Assembly (NCBI GenBank): GCA_027334785.1
Contig: DAHWQF010000003.1
Span: 1 to 23,799, forward strand
Length of the DNA: 23,799 nt
Direction: 5' to 3'
Source of the DNA: Acidimicrobiaceae bacterium
GTDB taxonomy: Bacteria; Actinomycetota; Acidimicrobiia; Acidimicrobiales; Palsa-688
Shown one piece after another: positions 1-7,436 of the stretch. How positions within the stretch are numbered: position 1 is the first letter of the stretch; each line of letters begins with the position of its first letter. Position numbers and translations under genes: made by a program. The notes below the pieces were generated by a model. That model was not told where the DNA came from, made no database searches, and saw nothing but the letters and a program-made list of their open reading frames with translations.

Positions 1-1407
1 ACACCGGGAGCCACGGTGATAGTGGAGAACCCGGGCACTCATAGCGGCGCTAGTGACCTGCGGGTCGGCCTGACTGCCTCCAGCGAGCAGAGCACGGCGA
101 CAAACCCGACGTGCGGGTCGGGTAGCCAGGGTTTGCGGTGCTCGGGGTCGCTGACGCTGACTGTGCCGGAGCGGGGCGGTATGACTGTGACATCGTTCCA
201 AGTCCACCGGGTTGCGGTCGGCAGTATCAGCTGCAGCGGAGATGACGAGGACGGTTGCGATTCCTCGGAGGCGCAGCCGGCCGCCACAGAAGCGGTCAGC
301 TTGGAGGCTGTCCGAGCCCAGGTGAACGGGCGCGGTGTGCTGAGCGTACCCGGTGACACTGGTTTGGCCGCTGGCACCGCGGTGCAGGTGAAGATAGCCC
401 TCATCGACAACGGCCCGGCTCAGTACGAGGACGTGGCAGACGTACAGGTCAACCTGTTCGTCGAGGGATCAAAAAAGCCGCTCATCTACGAGTCGGGGTC
501 TCAGTTGGTTGAGCAGGTGGACGTGTTCGAGACCACGGGGACTTCTTCTCCCACCATTGTCGAAACGCCGACCACGGGGGGACCGACCACGACCACCTCT
601 ACGGTCACCCCACGCTTGTTGCCGCATGGCATCGACACCGTGACGCCCGCCACGACCACCACGATTCCCCTTCCCGCGTTCCCGGGTGCGGAGGACAGCT
701 ACCCAAACGGGGCGATAGTGCGGTTTTCTGGCTCCTACTATGTTTTCGCTGGGGGACGAGCCTTCCCGGTACCCGCGGCTCAGCTGAAGGCATTTAGCGG
801 GGCCCACCAGGCCGTCCCGGTGGACGCCCCGGCCGGTGCGCAACCTCCGACCGACGCGCCGCTCCGGCCGGGCACGCTCGTAACGAGCTACGGGGCCAAG
901 CGCGGCATCTATGTCGCGGGCACCAACGGCGGGCTTTATCGCTTCGTGTCCCCAGCAGAGTTTCAGCGCCGTGGTTTCGACACGGCCCTGGTAGTCAGGG
1001 TGCCCAGCCTCGCTGGCTTGGCGGTGTCGTCTCGGAGCGCGGCTACCGCCCACCTAGATGCCCTTTCCACCAGGTCTGACGGGGCCATTGTGGGCTCTGG
1101 GGGCACTTACTACGTATTTGCCGGCGGAAGGGCTTTCTCTGTGCCCGATGCCGCCGCCTTTGCGGCGCTGCGGGCGGTCGATACGGCCGAACCCCTCACC
1201 GGGACTATAGGCCCACCCGTTGCCCCGCTGGCCGACGGCGTGGTTCTCAGCGTGCAGAACGTGGGCGTCTGCGTTACCTACCACGGCCGGCTGTTCCCCT
1301 TCAGGTCGATGACACAACTGTTAGCCGAGGGCTACGGCGGCACCGCCGCGGTCTCGGTGTCAGACCTGGGTGGCCTCGGGTTGGTGCAGCAGTACTCGGG
1401 GTGGTGA
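1..1407 (+). CDS. Secreted/surface protein with repeated YYVFAGGRAF modules, 5' truncated
   Basis: The frame is open to the left edge of the window, so the true start lies upstream; a GTG at 16 is the first possible start inside. Numbering from that GTG (463 codons), residues 1-170 look like a beta-rich extracellular domain. A Thr/Pro-rich linker follows (about 174-218). Then come four related modules: GAIVRFSGSYYVFAGGRAF near 232, a divergent GIYVAGTNGGLYRF near 297, GAIVGSGGTYYVFAGGRAF near 356, and GVCVTYHGRLFPF near 417. Modules 1 and 3 are close copies, as are their flanks, so the pattern is an alternating A-B-A-B duplication. The composition, linker and absence of catalytic motifs suggest a surface or exported protein, but no signal peptide can be seen because the N-terminus is missing. 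I do not recognise a named family. The reading frame is secure; the function is unknown. Confidence 0.75.
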   Translation, partial: TPGATVIVENPGTHSGASDLRVGLTASSEQSTATNPTCGSGSQGLRCSGSLTLTVPERGGMTVTSFQVHRVAVGSISCSGDDEDGCDSSEAQPAATEAVSLEAVRAQVNGRGVLSVPGDTGLAAGTAVQVKIALIDNGPAQYEDVADVQVNLFVEGSKKPLIYESGSQLVEQVDVFETTGTSSPTIVETPTTGGPTTTTSTVTPRLLPHGIDTVTPATTTTIPLPAFPGAEDSYPNGAIVRFSGSYYVFAGGRAFPVPAAQLKAFSGAHQAVPVDAPAGAQPPTDAPLRPGTLVTSYGAKRGIYVAGTNGGLYRFVSPAEFQRRGFDTALVVRVPSLAGLAVSSRSAATAHLDALSTRSDGAIVGSGGTYYVFAGGRAFSVPDAAAFAALRAVDTAEPLTGTIGPPVAPLADGVVLSVQNVGVCVTYHGRLFPFRSMTQLLAEGYGGTAAVSVSDLGGLGLVQQYSGW

Positions 1408-1861
1408 GAGCTGGCCGAGGACGCGCCGGTCCGCCGCTGACCGAGTGGCCACCGAGGGGGACGGCTCCAATCCTCGACAATCCTCGACCCGAACTTGCTG
1501 TAGAAAAGCCAGGTCTTGCAGACTTTGCGCAAAAGCACCGTCCGCGGGTGAGGCAATCCTGCCTTTCGTACCCCAACGACCCGTGCCAGCTGACGCCCGA
1601 GGTCCTCAGTCTCGCAGGCGCTTTGTCAAGGTGCCCCGGCAATGTGAGGATTGAGGAGGATTGAGCAAGCGGTTGGTCGCGGTCTTGCTGGCGAGCCCGG
1701 CGCTGGACCATGCTCAGCCTGTCGTCGAAGCCTTGGTGGACCTGGCCCCGCGGGGACGATCCTGGTTTGCCCGGCCAGAGGGATGCCACCATCCGGGCTG
1801 TGGCAACCCGAACCAAGGCGTGCTGTGGTAAGCCGGACCGTGAACGACGCCGGTGGCCCGC
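1408..1861. other. 454-bp intergenic stretch, no recognisable gene
   Basis: This stretch lies between the surface-protein stop and the stop of the convergent DUF4389 gene. Several open frames cross it on both strands, but none has a recognisable domain, a good ribosome site or a plausible composition. The only structure seen is the pair of inverted CAATCCTC-containing arms listed separately (1468-1485 and 1646-1663). Confidence 0.5.
1468..1663. repeat. 196-bp segment bounded by 18-bp inverted repeats
   Basis: The left arm (1468-1485) is two copies of CAATCCTC separated by GA. The right arm (1646-1663) is two copies of the complement GAGGATTG separated by AG. The arms match at 16 of 18 positions when one is reverse-complemented. 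No clear target-site duplication is visible and no transposase is encoded inside. It could be a MITE-like relic or a pair of regulator sites. Confidence 0.45.
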
Positions 1862-2566
1862 TCAGGGTGCAGGTTGGGGCGGCCACGGAATGAACTGGGC
1901 TGCCCGGCCACCCGGGTCGCTCCCCCCAGCGTCCAAGCGGAAGGGCGGGTACTCGTCACGCATGAGCGCGGCGTAGGTAAGCACCCGGTAGCACCAGCGG
2001 TTCAGCCCCATGATGAGGTCGAACAGCTGGCGTGGGTACCGGCCTTTCACAGCCAGGGTAACGGCGCTGATGATCACGAGCAACGCTATGAGGCCACCGC
2101 CGCCACCCCAGCGCCAGGGAGAATCGGTCGTGCCGAAGGTCCACCCACCGGCAAATATGGCGACGATCAGGTACTGAGGTATGGCAAGGAGCCACCACTT
2201 TATGAGCACGAGGCCACGCGACAGTTTCTCCGGGTACTCGACGCTGAAGTCCGCTGGGTAGCTAGGGTCAGGGTCGAGGCTGAAGGGCGGGTAGCGATCG
2301 GTCCCGAAGGCGCTTATGCCGTAGAAAGACACCCTCCAGCTCCAGCGGATGACGCCGACGTTGAAGTTGAATATGGAGCGCGGGTAACGCCCAGTGAAGA
2401 GCACTGCGAAACCGGCAACGACGGTGAGGACGGAAAAGGCCAGCCAAAGGAAAAACAGCACGATGAAATGGGGGATGAGCAGCAACCACTTCACAAGCCA
2501 GAGCCACCGGCCGACGGACTGGTCGAGTTCCCCGTCGAGGTGTGCTGGGTAAGAGATGGGAGTCAT
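1862..2566 (-). CDS. DUF4389 domain membrane protein (two domain copies)
   Basis: This 234-residue protein has an internal duplication. Each half has hydrophobic segments (about 21-58 and 117-172) followed by a GRYPR..[IL]F[ND] motif (59-67 and 175-183) and a D[RE]YPPF motif (90-95 and 204-209). This is the DUF4389 pattern common in actinobacterial membrane proteins of unknown function. The start is supported by AGGAGG seven bases upstream of the ATG. The C-terminus is short, hydrophilic and Pro-rich. The gene is convergent with the surface-protein gene and follows the kelch gene on the same strand after about 205 bp. That gap holds a four-unit 11-bp-phased GGTGGAG-type site (2713-2752), so it probably has its own promoter. 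The molecular role is unknown; the family assignment is confident. Confidence 0.88.
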   Translation of the reverse strand: MTPISYPAHLDGELDQSVGRWLWLVKWLLLIPHFIVLFFLWLAFSVLTVVAGFAVLFTGRYPRSIFNFNVGVIRWSWRVSFYGISAFGTDRYPPFSLDPDPSYPADFSVEYPEKLSRGLVLIKWWLLAIPQYLIVAIFAGGWTFGTTDSPWRWGGGGGLIALLVIISAVTLAVKGRYPRQLFDLIMGLNRWCYRVLTYAALMRDEYPPFRLDAGGSDPGGRAAQFIPWPPQPAP

Positions 2567-2584
2567 TGTGGCCTCCTAATTTTC

Positions 2585-2612
2585 AGGTGAAGGTGCTGAG
2601 GTGAAGGTGCTG
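2585..2612. repeat. Two tandem 14-bp repeats in the DUF4389 leader
   Basis: AGGTGAAGGTGCTG occurs twice head to tail, just upstream of the DUF4389 ribosome site (minus strand). The unit contains GGTGAAG, one base from the 7-bp motif of the nearby phased site, but its spacing is 14 rather than 11. Whether it is regulatory or a slippage product cannot be told. Confidence 0.6.
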
Positions 2613-2623
2613 AGGAAAGGGCC

Positions 2624-2654
2624 GGCCCCTCGAGCTGCTCGGGGCCTTCGGCCC
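2624..2654. terminator. GC-rich inverted repeats between kelch and DUF4389 genes
   Basis: GGCCCC (2624-2629) can pair with GGGGCC (2641-2646), and GGGGCCTTCGGCCC (2641-2654) is itself a near-perfect dyad. There is no T-run on either side. It may terminate the kelch transcript or fold in the DUF4389 leader. The second dyad also fits the GGGNCNNNNGNCCC pattern seen upstream of other genes here, so a protein-binding role is possible. Confidence 0.35.
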
Positions 2655-2712
2655 GCTGCTTGATCCCTCTTGCCAACGAGCGCGCTTTTCGTGGTCAAGT
2701 TGAGCTTGCGGG

Positions 2713-2752
2713 GGTGGAGGTTTCGTCGACCGGGAGTGAAGCGAGGATGGAG
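2713..2752 (-). promoter_or_regulatory. Phased 11-bp direct-repeat operator (site F) upstream of DUF4389 gene
   Basis: Four 7-bp units start at 2713, 2724, 2735 and 2746, exactly 11 bp apart: GGTGGAG, CGTCGAC, AGTGAAG and GATGGAG (7, 4, 5 and 6 matches to GGTGGAG). The geometry (7 bp plus a 4-bp spacer) is that of OmpR/PhoP-family binding sites. It is about 150 bp upstream of the DUF4389 start. On that gene's coding strand the motif reads CTCCACC, as at the other sites. Confidence 0.5.
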
Positions 2753-2771
2753 ACGGTTGCACGGCCGCTGC

Positions 2772-4997
2772 CTAGTAGGCGACCGCGAAACCGGTGACCC
2801 TCCCGAGAGGTGGGACGCCACCTTGGTCTGCAAAGTAGCGCGCGTTGCCGAAATTGAAGACGTGGCCCTTGGTGGTAGCGATCCAGTAACCACCACCGTC
2901 GGGAGTGGGCACGAAGGCGATCACCGGGGCAGGCGCCTCGCCGGCGAGGGAGCCGTGGAACGCGGCGTCTCCGTAACGGAAGAGCTTACCGGTGGCGGTC
3001 ACGACCCAGTAACCGTTGCCCGACGAGGTCGGTGAAAATTCCGTCACCGAGGTCACCTTCCAGGCCGGGGAACCATGGAAGCGGGCGTTGCCGAAGCTGA
3101 AAATGTTGCCTCGGGTGCTGACCAGCCAGTACCCGCGGGCGTCGGGGGTGAGCCCGATCCCGGCGAGCGGAGGGGTGCCGAGCCTGGCGGCAGTGGATCC
3201 GCGGAAGCGTGCGTCCCCGAAGGCAAAGACGTTGCCGGCCCTGGTGACCAGGTAGTACCCCTTTCCCGAAGGCGTGACAGCAAGGGCCACGGTCGGGGTG
3301 TGAAGGTGGCGGCCCGCGATCGACCCGTACCATGTCGCGTCACCGTAACTGAAGACGCCCCCAAACGAGCTTACGAGATAGTAACCGTGGCCACTCGGGG
3401 TCATGACCATTTGCACGATGTTGTAGGGCTGCTGGGCCTTCTTGGCCGAGATGACCGGCGCCGACCCTTTCGGCAGCACCCGGCCGTCGGACATGGCATA
3501 CCAGAAGCCCGCACCGAAAGTCCCGGTGTCGGGCACGCTGGCGCTGCTCACCACCAATTGGAGCGTCTGTGTGGCCGTCCCCGCGGTATTGGTGGCGGTT
3601 AGCGTCGCCTGGTAAGTGCCGCTGGTCCCCGCTGGCGGGGTGCCCGAGATGGTGGCGGTCCCGTCATTGTTGGCCTGGAAGGTCATTCCCGGCGGCAGGG
3701 CACCGTACTGGCTCAGCACCGGGGTGGGTGAACCGGTGGCGGTGACCATGAAGCTGTTGTAGCGCCCGGAGACCACCGAGACGATGGTTCCGCTGGTTAT
3801 GGCAGGTGCGATGCCAAGCGCGAACAACTCGCTCTCTCCTGTCACTCCGGAGGTCGTTTGCCCGCCCGCAACGAGCACGTTGCCGTTGGGTAGGAGGGTG
3901 GCCATCCCGAACGCGCGGGCGACGAGCATGTCAGGAAGGGCGGTCCAGTGGCCAGTCGAGGTATCGAACGCAGCGACCATGGAAGTCGGGCTGCCGGTGT
4001 TGGTGAGGCCGCCGGCAAAGAGGACCTTCCCAGGCGGGAGGAACGTCGCTGTCGCGCCGTACGAGGCGACGGGCATGAGGTCCGGGACCGACCAGCTCCT
4101 AGTCACGGGGTCGAACAGTTGCGAGGTGTTGGTGACCTGCCCAGCCGGCGAGATCTTCCCGCCTGCGACGAGGACACCGCCGCTTGCTAGCCGCGCTCCG
4201 GTCGCGGATGCCACGCCAATTGGCATGGGAGAGATGGTGGTCCAGGCACCACTCGAGGGCTGGTAAATCTCCGCCGAGGCGGTGACATTGCCCTGCACGG
4301 CGGTGTCGCCCCCGGCAACGAGGACGGTCCCGTCGGGCAGCGCCGACATCTGGAAGTTGGCGACCCCGAGAGGCAAGGAGCCTGTCTGGGCCCATGTGCC
4401 AGTCGCGGGGTCGTAGAGTTGTGCCACGCTCGTTGCGGGCATGGTGAAGCTAGTGCTCGTGAGCCCTCCGGCGTAGAGCAGCTTGCCCGACAGGAGCGGA
4501 ACTGCTCCTCCCGCGTACGAGGCGGTGAGGAGGGGCGACCTGGTGAGTGACCAAGCTCCGGTAGCCGGGTTGTAGATCTCGGAGATGCTTGTCGGCACGA
4601 GTGACCCGACGGCACCTGTCAAACCGCCGGCCATTAGCACGTTGCCGTCGCCCAGCAACGTCGCTGTTGCCTGTGTGACGGGCAGGGGGAGTGAACTGGT
4701 TGGCGACCATGCCCCCGTGGCCGGGTTGTAGACCTCGGCTGAGGCTAGGGGTCCGCCGTTAGCGTCCTGTCCGCCCGCGACGAGGACCCTGCCGTCTCGC
4801 AAGAGGGTGCTCGTGGCGTGAGCCCGGGCAACGGAGAGCGACCCCGTCGCATGGAAGGCTCCGGTTTGCGCTCCAGCGGGAGGCGCGAGCTGCGTCAGGG
4901 TGCCGGTCGCAGAAAGGGCGAGCGCAAGAGCGCTAGCCGCGAGGCGTCGCCCGAGTTCTTGTTTCGTCTTCGTAGTCGTCGCATTTGCCGCTGTCAT
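2772..4997 (-). CDS. Secreted kelch-repeat / He_PIG / GYYLV-repeat protein
   Basis: This 741-residue exported protein starts at the ATG ending at 4997, which has AAGGAG nine bases upstream. The frame stays open further upstream, but that part is only the antisense of the stress-protein gene. Residues 1-44 form a signal peptide (basic n-region, hydrophobic ALALALSA core, AGA cleavage region). About seven kelch repeats follow (60-395), each with [DN]G.VL.AGG and Y[ND]PATG.W. A putative Ig (He_PIG-like) domain sits at about 398-486, with LPPGM and ISGTPPAGTSGTY motifs. The C-terminus (495-741) holds five or six repeats of roughly 47 residues of the type GYYLVS..G.VFSYGDA..YGS, frequent in acidimicrobial secreted proteins. 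The design is that of an all-beta cell-surface binding protein, and no catalytic motif is seen. It is divergent from the stress-protein gene and shares a regulatory site with it. The ligand is unknown. Confidence 0.88.
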   Translation of the reverse strand: MTAANATTTKTKQELGRRLAASALALALSATGTLTQLAPPAGAQTGAFHATGSLSVARAHATSTLLRDGRVLVAGGQDANGGPLASAEVYNPATGAWSPTSSLPLPVTQATATLLGDGNVLMAGGLTGAVGSLVPTSISEIYNPATGAWSLTRSPLLTASYAGGAVPLLSGKLLYAGGLTSTSFTMPATSVAQLYDPATGTWAQTGSLPLGVANFQMSALPDGTVLVAGGDTAVQGNVTASAEIYQPSSGAWTTISPMPIGVASATGARLASGGVLVAGGKISPAGQVTNTSQLFDPVTRSWSVPDLMPVASYGATATFLPPGKVLFAGGLTNTGSPTSMVAAFDTSTGHWTALPDMLVARAFGMATLLPNGNVLVAGGQTTSGVTGESELFALGIAPAITSGTIVSVVSGRYNSFMVTATGSPTPVLSQYGALPPGMTFQANNDGTATISGTPPAGTSGTYQATLTATNTAGTATQTLQLVVSSASVPDTGTFGAGFWYAMSDGRVLPKGSAPVISAKKAQQPYNIVQMVMTPSGHGYYLVSSFGGVFSYGDATWYGSIAGRHLHTPTVALAVTPSGKGYYLVTRAGNVFAFGDARFRGSTAARLGTPPLAGIGLTPDARGYWLVSTRGNIFSFGNARFHGSPAWKVTSVTEFSPTSSGNGYWVVTATGKLFRYGDAAFHGSLAGEAPAPVIAFVPTPDGGGYWIATTKGHVFNFGNARYFADQGGVPPLGRVTGFAVAY

Positions 4998-5060
4998 GTG
5001 TGCCCGCTCCTTGTGTCTGTTCTGCTCTCCTGTGAGCCCAGTACAGCGCGGTGCGAACCC

Positions 5061-5138
5061 TGTCGAGTCGAGGTGGAGCGCGGGTGGAGAAAGCATCTTG
5101 AACAGCACCTTCCACCTTGCCTCCACCTGGTCTCTACC
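5061..5138. promoter_or_regulatory. Bidirectional phased-repeat operator (site A) between kelch and stress-protein genes
   Basis: The left cluster has units at 5061 (TGTCGAG), 5072 (GGTGGAG) and 5083 (GGTGGAG), each 11 bp apart. The right cluster, in opposite orientation, has TCCACC, TCCACC and TCTACC at 5111, 5122 and 5133, again exactly 11 bp apart. The left cluster is oriented toward the kelch gene and the right toward the stress-protein gene (53 bp before its start). The arrangement closely matches site B at 6794-6881, including the shared TCCACCTTGCCTCCAC segment. Confidence 0.6.
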
Positions 5139-5190
5139 TGCGGTTGCGAAGCGTTGTCCAAGCTGTAACGGCTGTAGAAAGGAGGCGAAG

Positions 5191-5730
5191 GTGGTTATGG
5201 TAGCGAGCCAGGCGGAGTTGAGCCGTGAGCGGCAGGTGAGCGTCGCCAAAGATATGCCCGAAGCTGGTGCTGCCAGGCCGGCCCCTCGGGTGGTTGTCGG
5301 AGTCGATGGTTCCGCGGCTGCGGACGAGGCCCTGGCCTGGGCGGTAGAAGAGGCCCGCATGCGGGGAGCGGTGCTCGAGATCGTGCACGCCAATTTCTTC
5401 CGGCGAGAGCTCTTGCAGGCTTTCCCGGGCTTTGCCAAGGGGGAGCGCGTCATACTCGCGCGAGCCATGGCCCGGGCAAAGGCACTGGCACCCACGGTCG
5501 AGGTCGTCGGTCGACTGTGCGAACCTCCTCCTGCGGAAGCTTTGGCCAAGGAGAGCGAGGGAGCCAGCCTCTTGGTCGTCGGCTCGAGGGGCCTGCACGG
5601 TTTCGAGGAGCTCGCCAAGGGTTCGGTCAGCAACTACTGCGTCCACTACGCTGACTGCCCTGTCCTCGTCGTGCGAGCCCCTGCCGGCTTAGAAGGCAGC
5701 CGTCGTCGCGTTGGCGCGGCCACGAGGTAG
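5191..5730 (+). CDS. Universal stress protein (UspA family, ATP-binding type)
   Basis: A single-domain universal stress protein of 179 residues. The domain begins at RVVVGVDGS (33-41), with the nucleotide-binding Asp in VGVDGS. It ends with GSRGLHGFEELAKGSVS (131-147), which fits the G-X2-G-X9-G-[ST] ATP-binding motif exactly, followed by CPVLVVR. AGGAGG at 5180-5185 is 5 bases before GTG 5191 and 11 before ATG 5197. I chose GTG on spacing, but ATG (177 residues) is a close alternative. In-frame codons farther upstream lie in the operator and in the kelch antisense. The role in other actinobacteria is dormancy, hypoxia and stress signalling; the ligand and trigger here are not visible. It is divergent from the kelch gene and carries its own oriented half of the phased operator. 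Confidence 0.9.
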   Translation: MVMVASQAELSRERQVSVAKDMPEAGAARPAPRVVVGVDGSAAADEALAWAVEEARMRGAVLEIVHANFFRRELLQAFPGFAKGERVILARAMARAKALAPTVEVVGRLCEPPPAEALAKESEGASLLVVGSRGLHGFEELAKGSVSNYCVHYADCPVLVVRAPAGLEGSRRRVGAATR

Positions 5731-5798
5731 AGGGCGAGGGTAATAGGCGTCGGGCCGGAGGGGGCGCGCAAAGAACTGACCGACATGAAGTTGCAAGA

Positions 5799-5885
5799 CG
5801 CACATTCGGTAGTTTTTGGCGCAAAAACGCGCAGGTTCCTGGCCAATGCGGCTTCCGCCCGCGCACATCGGTCTGTTTTTGGCGC
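5799..5885. repeat. Imperfect 24-bp direct repeats with a GTTTTTGGCGC core
   Basis: Copies at 5799-5822 and 5862-5885 share CGCACAT, CGGT and GTTTTTGGCGC, offset by 63 bp. The first copy runs into AAAAA, making a TTTTTG-GCG-CAAAAA dyad at about 5813-5827. They lie in the 254-bp gap between two convergent genes and could mark a terminator region or a small duplicated element. No protein is supported here. Confidence 0.5.
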
Positions 5886-5919
5886 GGCCATCATCGCGGC
5901 CATCATCGCGGCCATCACC
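5884..5919. repeat. Three tandem 12-bp repeats (GCGGCCATCATC)
   Basis: There are three head-to-tail copies, the third with one change (ATCACC). They directly follow the second 24-bp repeat in the same convergent gap, and look like a microsatellite-type expansion. Confidence 0.6.
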
Positions 5920-5984
5920 GGCACCACCCCACACTGTCAGGGCAAGGCCCGCTCTTGGAACCGGTCTGACTACCAGACTGGCTG

Positions 5985-6740
5985 CTAGGCGACGGACCTT
6001 GTTGCGGCCGGGCTGCGGCTGGCCCTGACCACTGGGATGACAACGAGCAGGGTAGCTGCGACCAGGAGCAGGCCGCCACCCGCGAACAGCCCGGTGGCAA
6101 CCCAGCCGAGATCGGGGATGATGGCGCCGGCGTTGGCGGTCAGCGACACCCCTGGGCTGGCGTCGCGGTTCATGACCACCGCAAGCCAGTTTCCGCTGTG
6201 TGGTCTCCAGGTGAGGGTCTGTGTCCCGGTGCCACTGACGGAGGTGTCCCAGATGGCGGCGTCCGTGGGGAGCTTAGCCGGCGCCCCACCCGCTGGCTGG
6301 GGGGAGCCGGTGGTGCCGGTTGCCCAACTGGTGACTACTGCTCGTCCGACACCGGCCAGGTACCTGTCCGCGGCGGCCCGGGGGGCTATGCCAATGAAGA
6401 TGGCTTTGGCTGGGTCGATCGCTGTTGCCCGGACGCGTACCTTGCCCAGTATGGACGAGGCGTCCAGCACATCGGAGTGGACGAGGTCTATGCGGTCGCT
6501 CGTGATCGCGTACGAGGGAGTGGCAAAGGTATGCGTACTACTGGTCAGGTAGCCCGCCGAGTCGCGTTGGGTGTTATCGGCCCAAGTTGCGACGCCGCCC
6601 GCAGCGAGTGCAGCAAGGGAGACGAGCCCCAAGAGGGAGCCGGCGACCACTGACGTGACGCGCAGGGCTGTATAACCATGGTGGGACCGGGCGATGGGAA
6701 CTGGTTGCACGTGCCCACCAGGCGTGGTTGTGACTGGCAC
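5985..6740 (-). CDS. Two-TM membrane protein with large extracytoplasmic domain
   Basis: This 251-residue protein has a GTG start with AGGAGG nine bases upstream. A short cytoplasmic N-terminus is followed by a TM segment at about 27-52. A polar domain (53-210) contains DSAGYLTSSTHTF, FIGIAP and DRYLAGV, and a second TM lies at about 211-239. I recall this layout from actinobacterial hypothetical proteins often found near DUF4389 proteins, but I cannot give a formal family name. The extracytoplasmic domain is probably a beta sandwich sensing or binding something at the envelope, which is inference. It is divergent from the SRPBCC gene and shares the symmetrical phased operator at 6794-6881, so the two sides are probably co-regulated. 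No catalytic residues were recognised. Confidence 0.82.
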   Translation of the reverse strand: MPVTTTPGGHVQPVPIARSHHGYTALRVTSVVAGSLLGLVSLAALAAGGVATWADNTQRDSAGYLTSSTHTFATPSYAITSDRIDLVHSDVLDASSILGKVRVRATAIDPAKAIFIGIAPRAAADRYLAGVGRAVVTSWATGTTGSPQPAGGAPAKLPTDAAIWDTSVSGTGTQTLTWRPHSGNWLAVVMNRDASPGVSLTANAGAIIPDLGWVATGLFAGGGLLLVAATLLVVIPVVRASRSPAATRSVA

Positions 6741-6793
6741 GGAAATGCACCTCCTGAGGCGGTCCAGGTACGCGGTTCAGTCCAAGACCGGGC

Positions 6794-6881
6794 TATGGAG
6801 ACACCGTCGAGCTGAGGTGGAGCGGGAATGGAGAACGCAACTGGTTGTGGGTGTCCACCTTGCCTCCACATGCCCTCGACC
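6794..6881. promoter_or_regulatory. Bidirectional phased-repeat operator (site B)
   Basis: The left cluster starts at 6794 (TATGGAG), 6805 (CGTCGAG), 6816 (GGTGGAG) and 6827 (AATGGAG), all 11 bp apart. The right cluster, inverted, starts at 6854 (TCCACC), 6865 (TCCACA) and 6876 (TCGACC), also 11 bp apart. The gap between cluster starts is 27 bp, against 28 bp at site A. It is placed to serve the minus-strand membrane gene (start 6740) and the plus-strand SRPBCC gene (start 6937). Confidence 0.6.
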
Positions 6882-6936
6882 GTGGTTGGGCCACTCGGGT
6901 GGTCAACTTGGATCGATGTATGGGAGGAAATAGGCG

Positions 6937-7377
6937 GTGCCAAAGATCGAGGGCGAAACGGTGATACGCCGGCCCCCTGAGGTTGTATTCGACTTCGTGG
7001 CCGACGAGACCAACGAGCCCAAGTACAACCGGTACATGGTGCGGTCTCGGGTCTTGTCGAGCGGCCCGATAGGCAAGGGCACCAAGTTCCTGGCGTCGTT
7101 CCGGTCAGGGGGGCACATGGGCCCTGCTCTCATCGAGTACGTCGATTACCGTAAGCCAGAGCGCATCGTGTCGGTCACCCGTATGCGTTGGGCCGACGTC
7201 TGGGGGGAGCTCGGGTTTAGCCCGGCCGGCTCGGGGACGAGGCTGCGGTGGTCTTGGGACCTCCACCCCGTCGGCTTGGTGCGCCTGCTCACACCGGCGT
7301 TGACCTTTGTGGGAAGGCGCCAGGAAAAGGCCACTTGGTCCAACTTGAAGCGCCTGCTCGAAGCGGGCGAGCCCTGA
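6937..7377 (+). CDS. SRPBCC / polyketide cyclase-like family protein
   Basis: This 146-residue protein has a GTG start after GGGAGG. It opens with the usual START/SRPBCC pattern, I.G.T.I.RPPEVVFDFVAD..N.PKYN (residues 4-31). A long strand region follows with FRSGGHMGPALIEYVDYRKPERIVS (55-79), and it ends in a helix, RRQEKATWSNLKRLLE (126-141). Such single-domain proteins bind hydrophobic ligands in a helix-grip cavity. Ligand and partner cannot be inferred. The 2TM gene follows after 59 bp on the same strand and is probably in the same transcript. The promoter region contains the right half of phased site B, ending about 56 bp before the start. Confidence 0.88.
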   Translation: MPKIEGETVIRRPPEVVFDFVADETNEPKYNRYMVRSRVLSSGPIGKGTKFLASFRSGGHMGPALIEYVDYRKPERIVSVTRMRWADVWGELGFSPAGSGTRLRWSWDLHPVGLVRLLTPALTFVGRRQEKATWSNLKRLLEAGEP

Positions 7378-7436
7378 CCCTTGGCACCGAGTTGGGAGGT
7401 GGGCCGTGCTGTCGTCGAGGATGGGAAGGAGCGATG

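Noticed and set aside
1301..1816. 171-codon minus-strand frame overlapping the surface-protein end
   Set aside because: Overlaps a well-supported gene by about 100 bp and has no recognisable domain.
4998..5633. Upstream extension of the kelch frame by 212 codons
   Set aside because: It is the antisense of the universal stress protein gene and of the operator. A clear ribosome site and signal peptide start at 4997.
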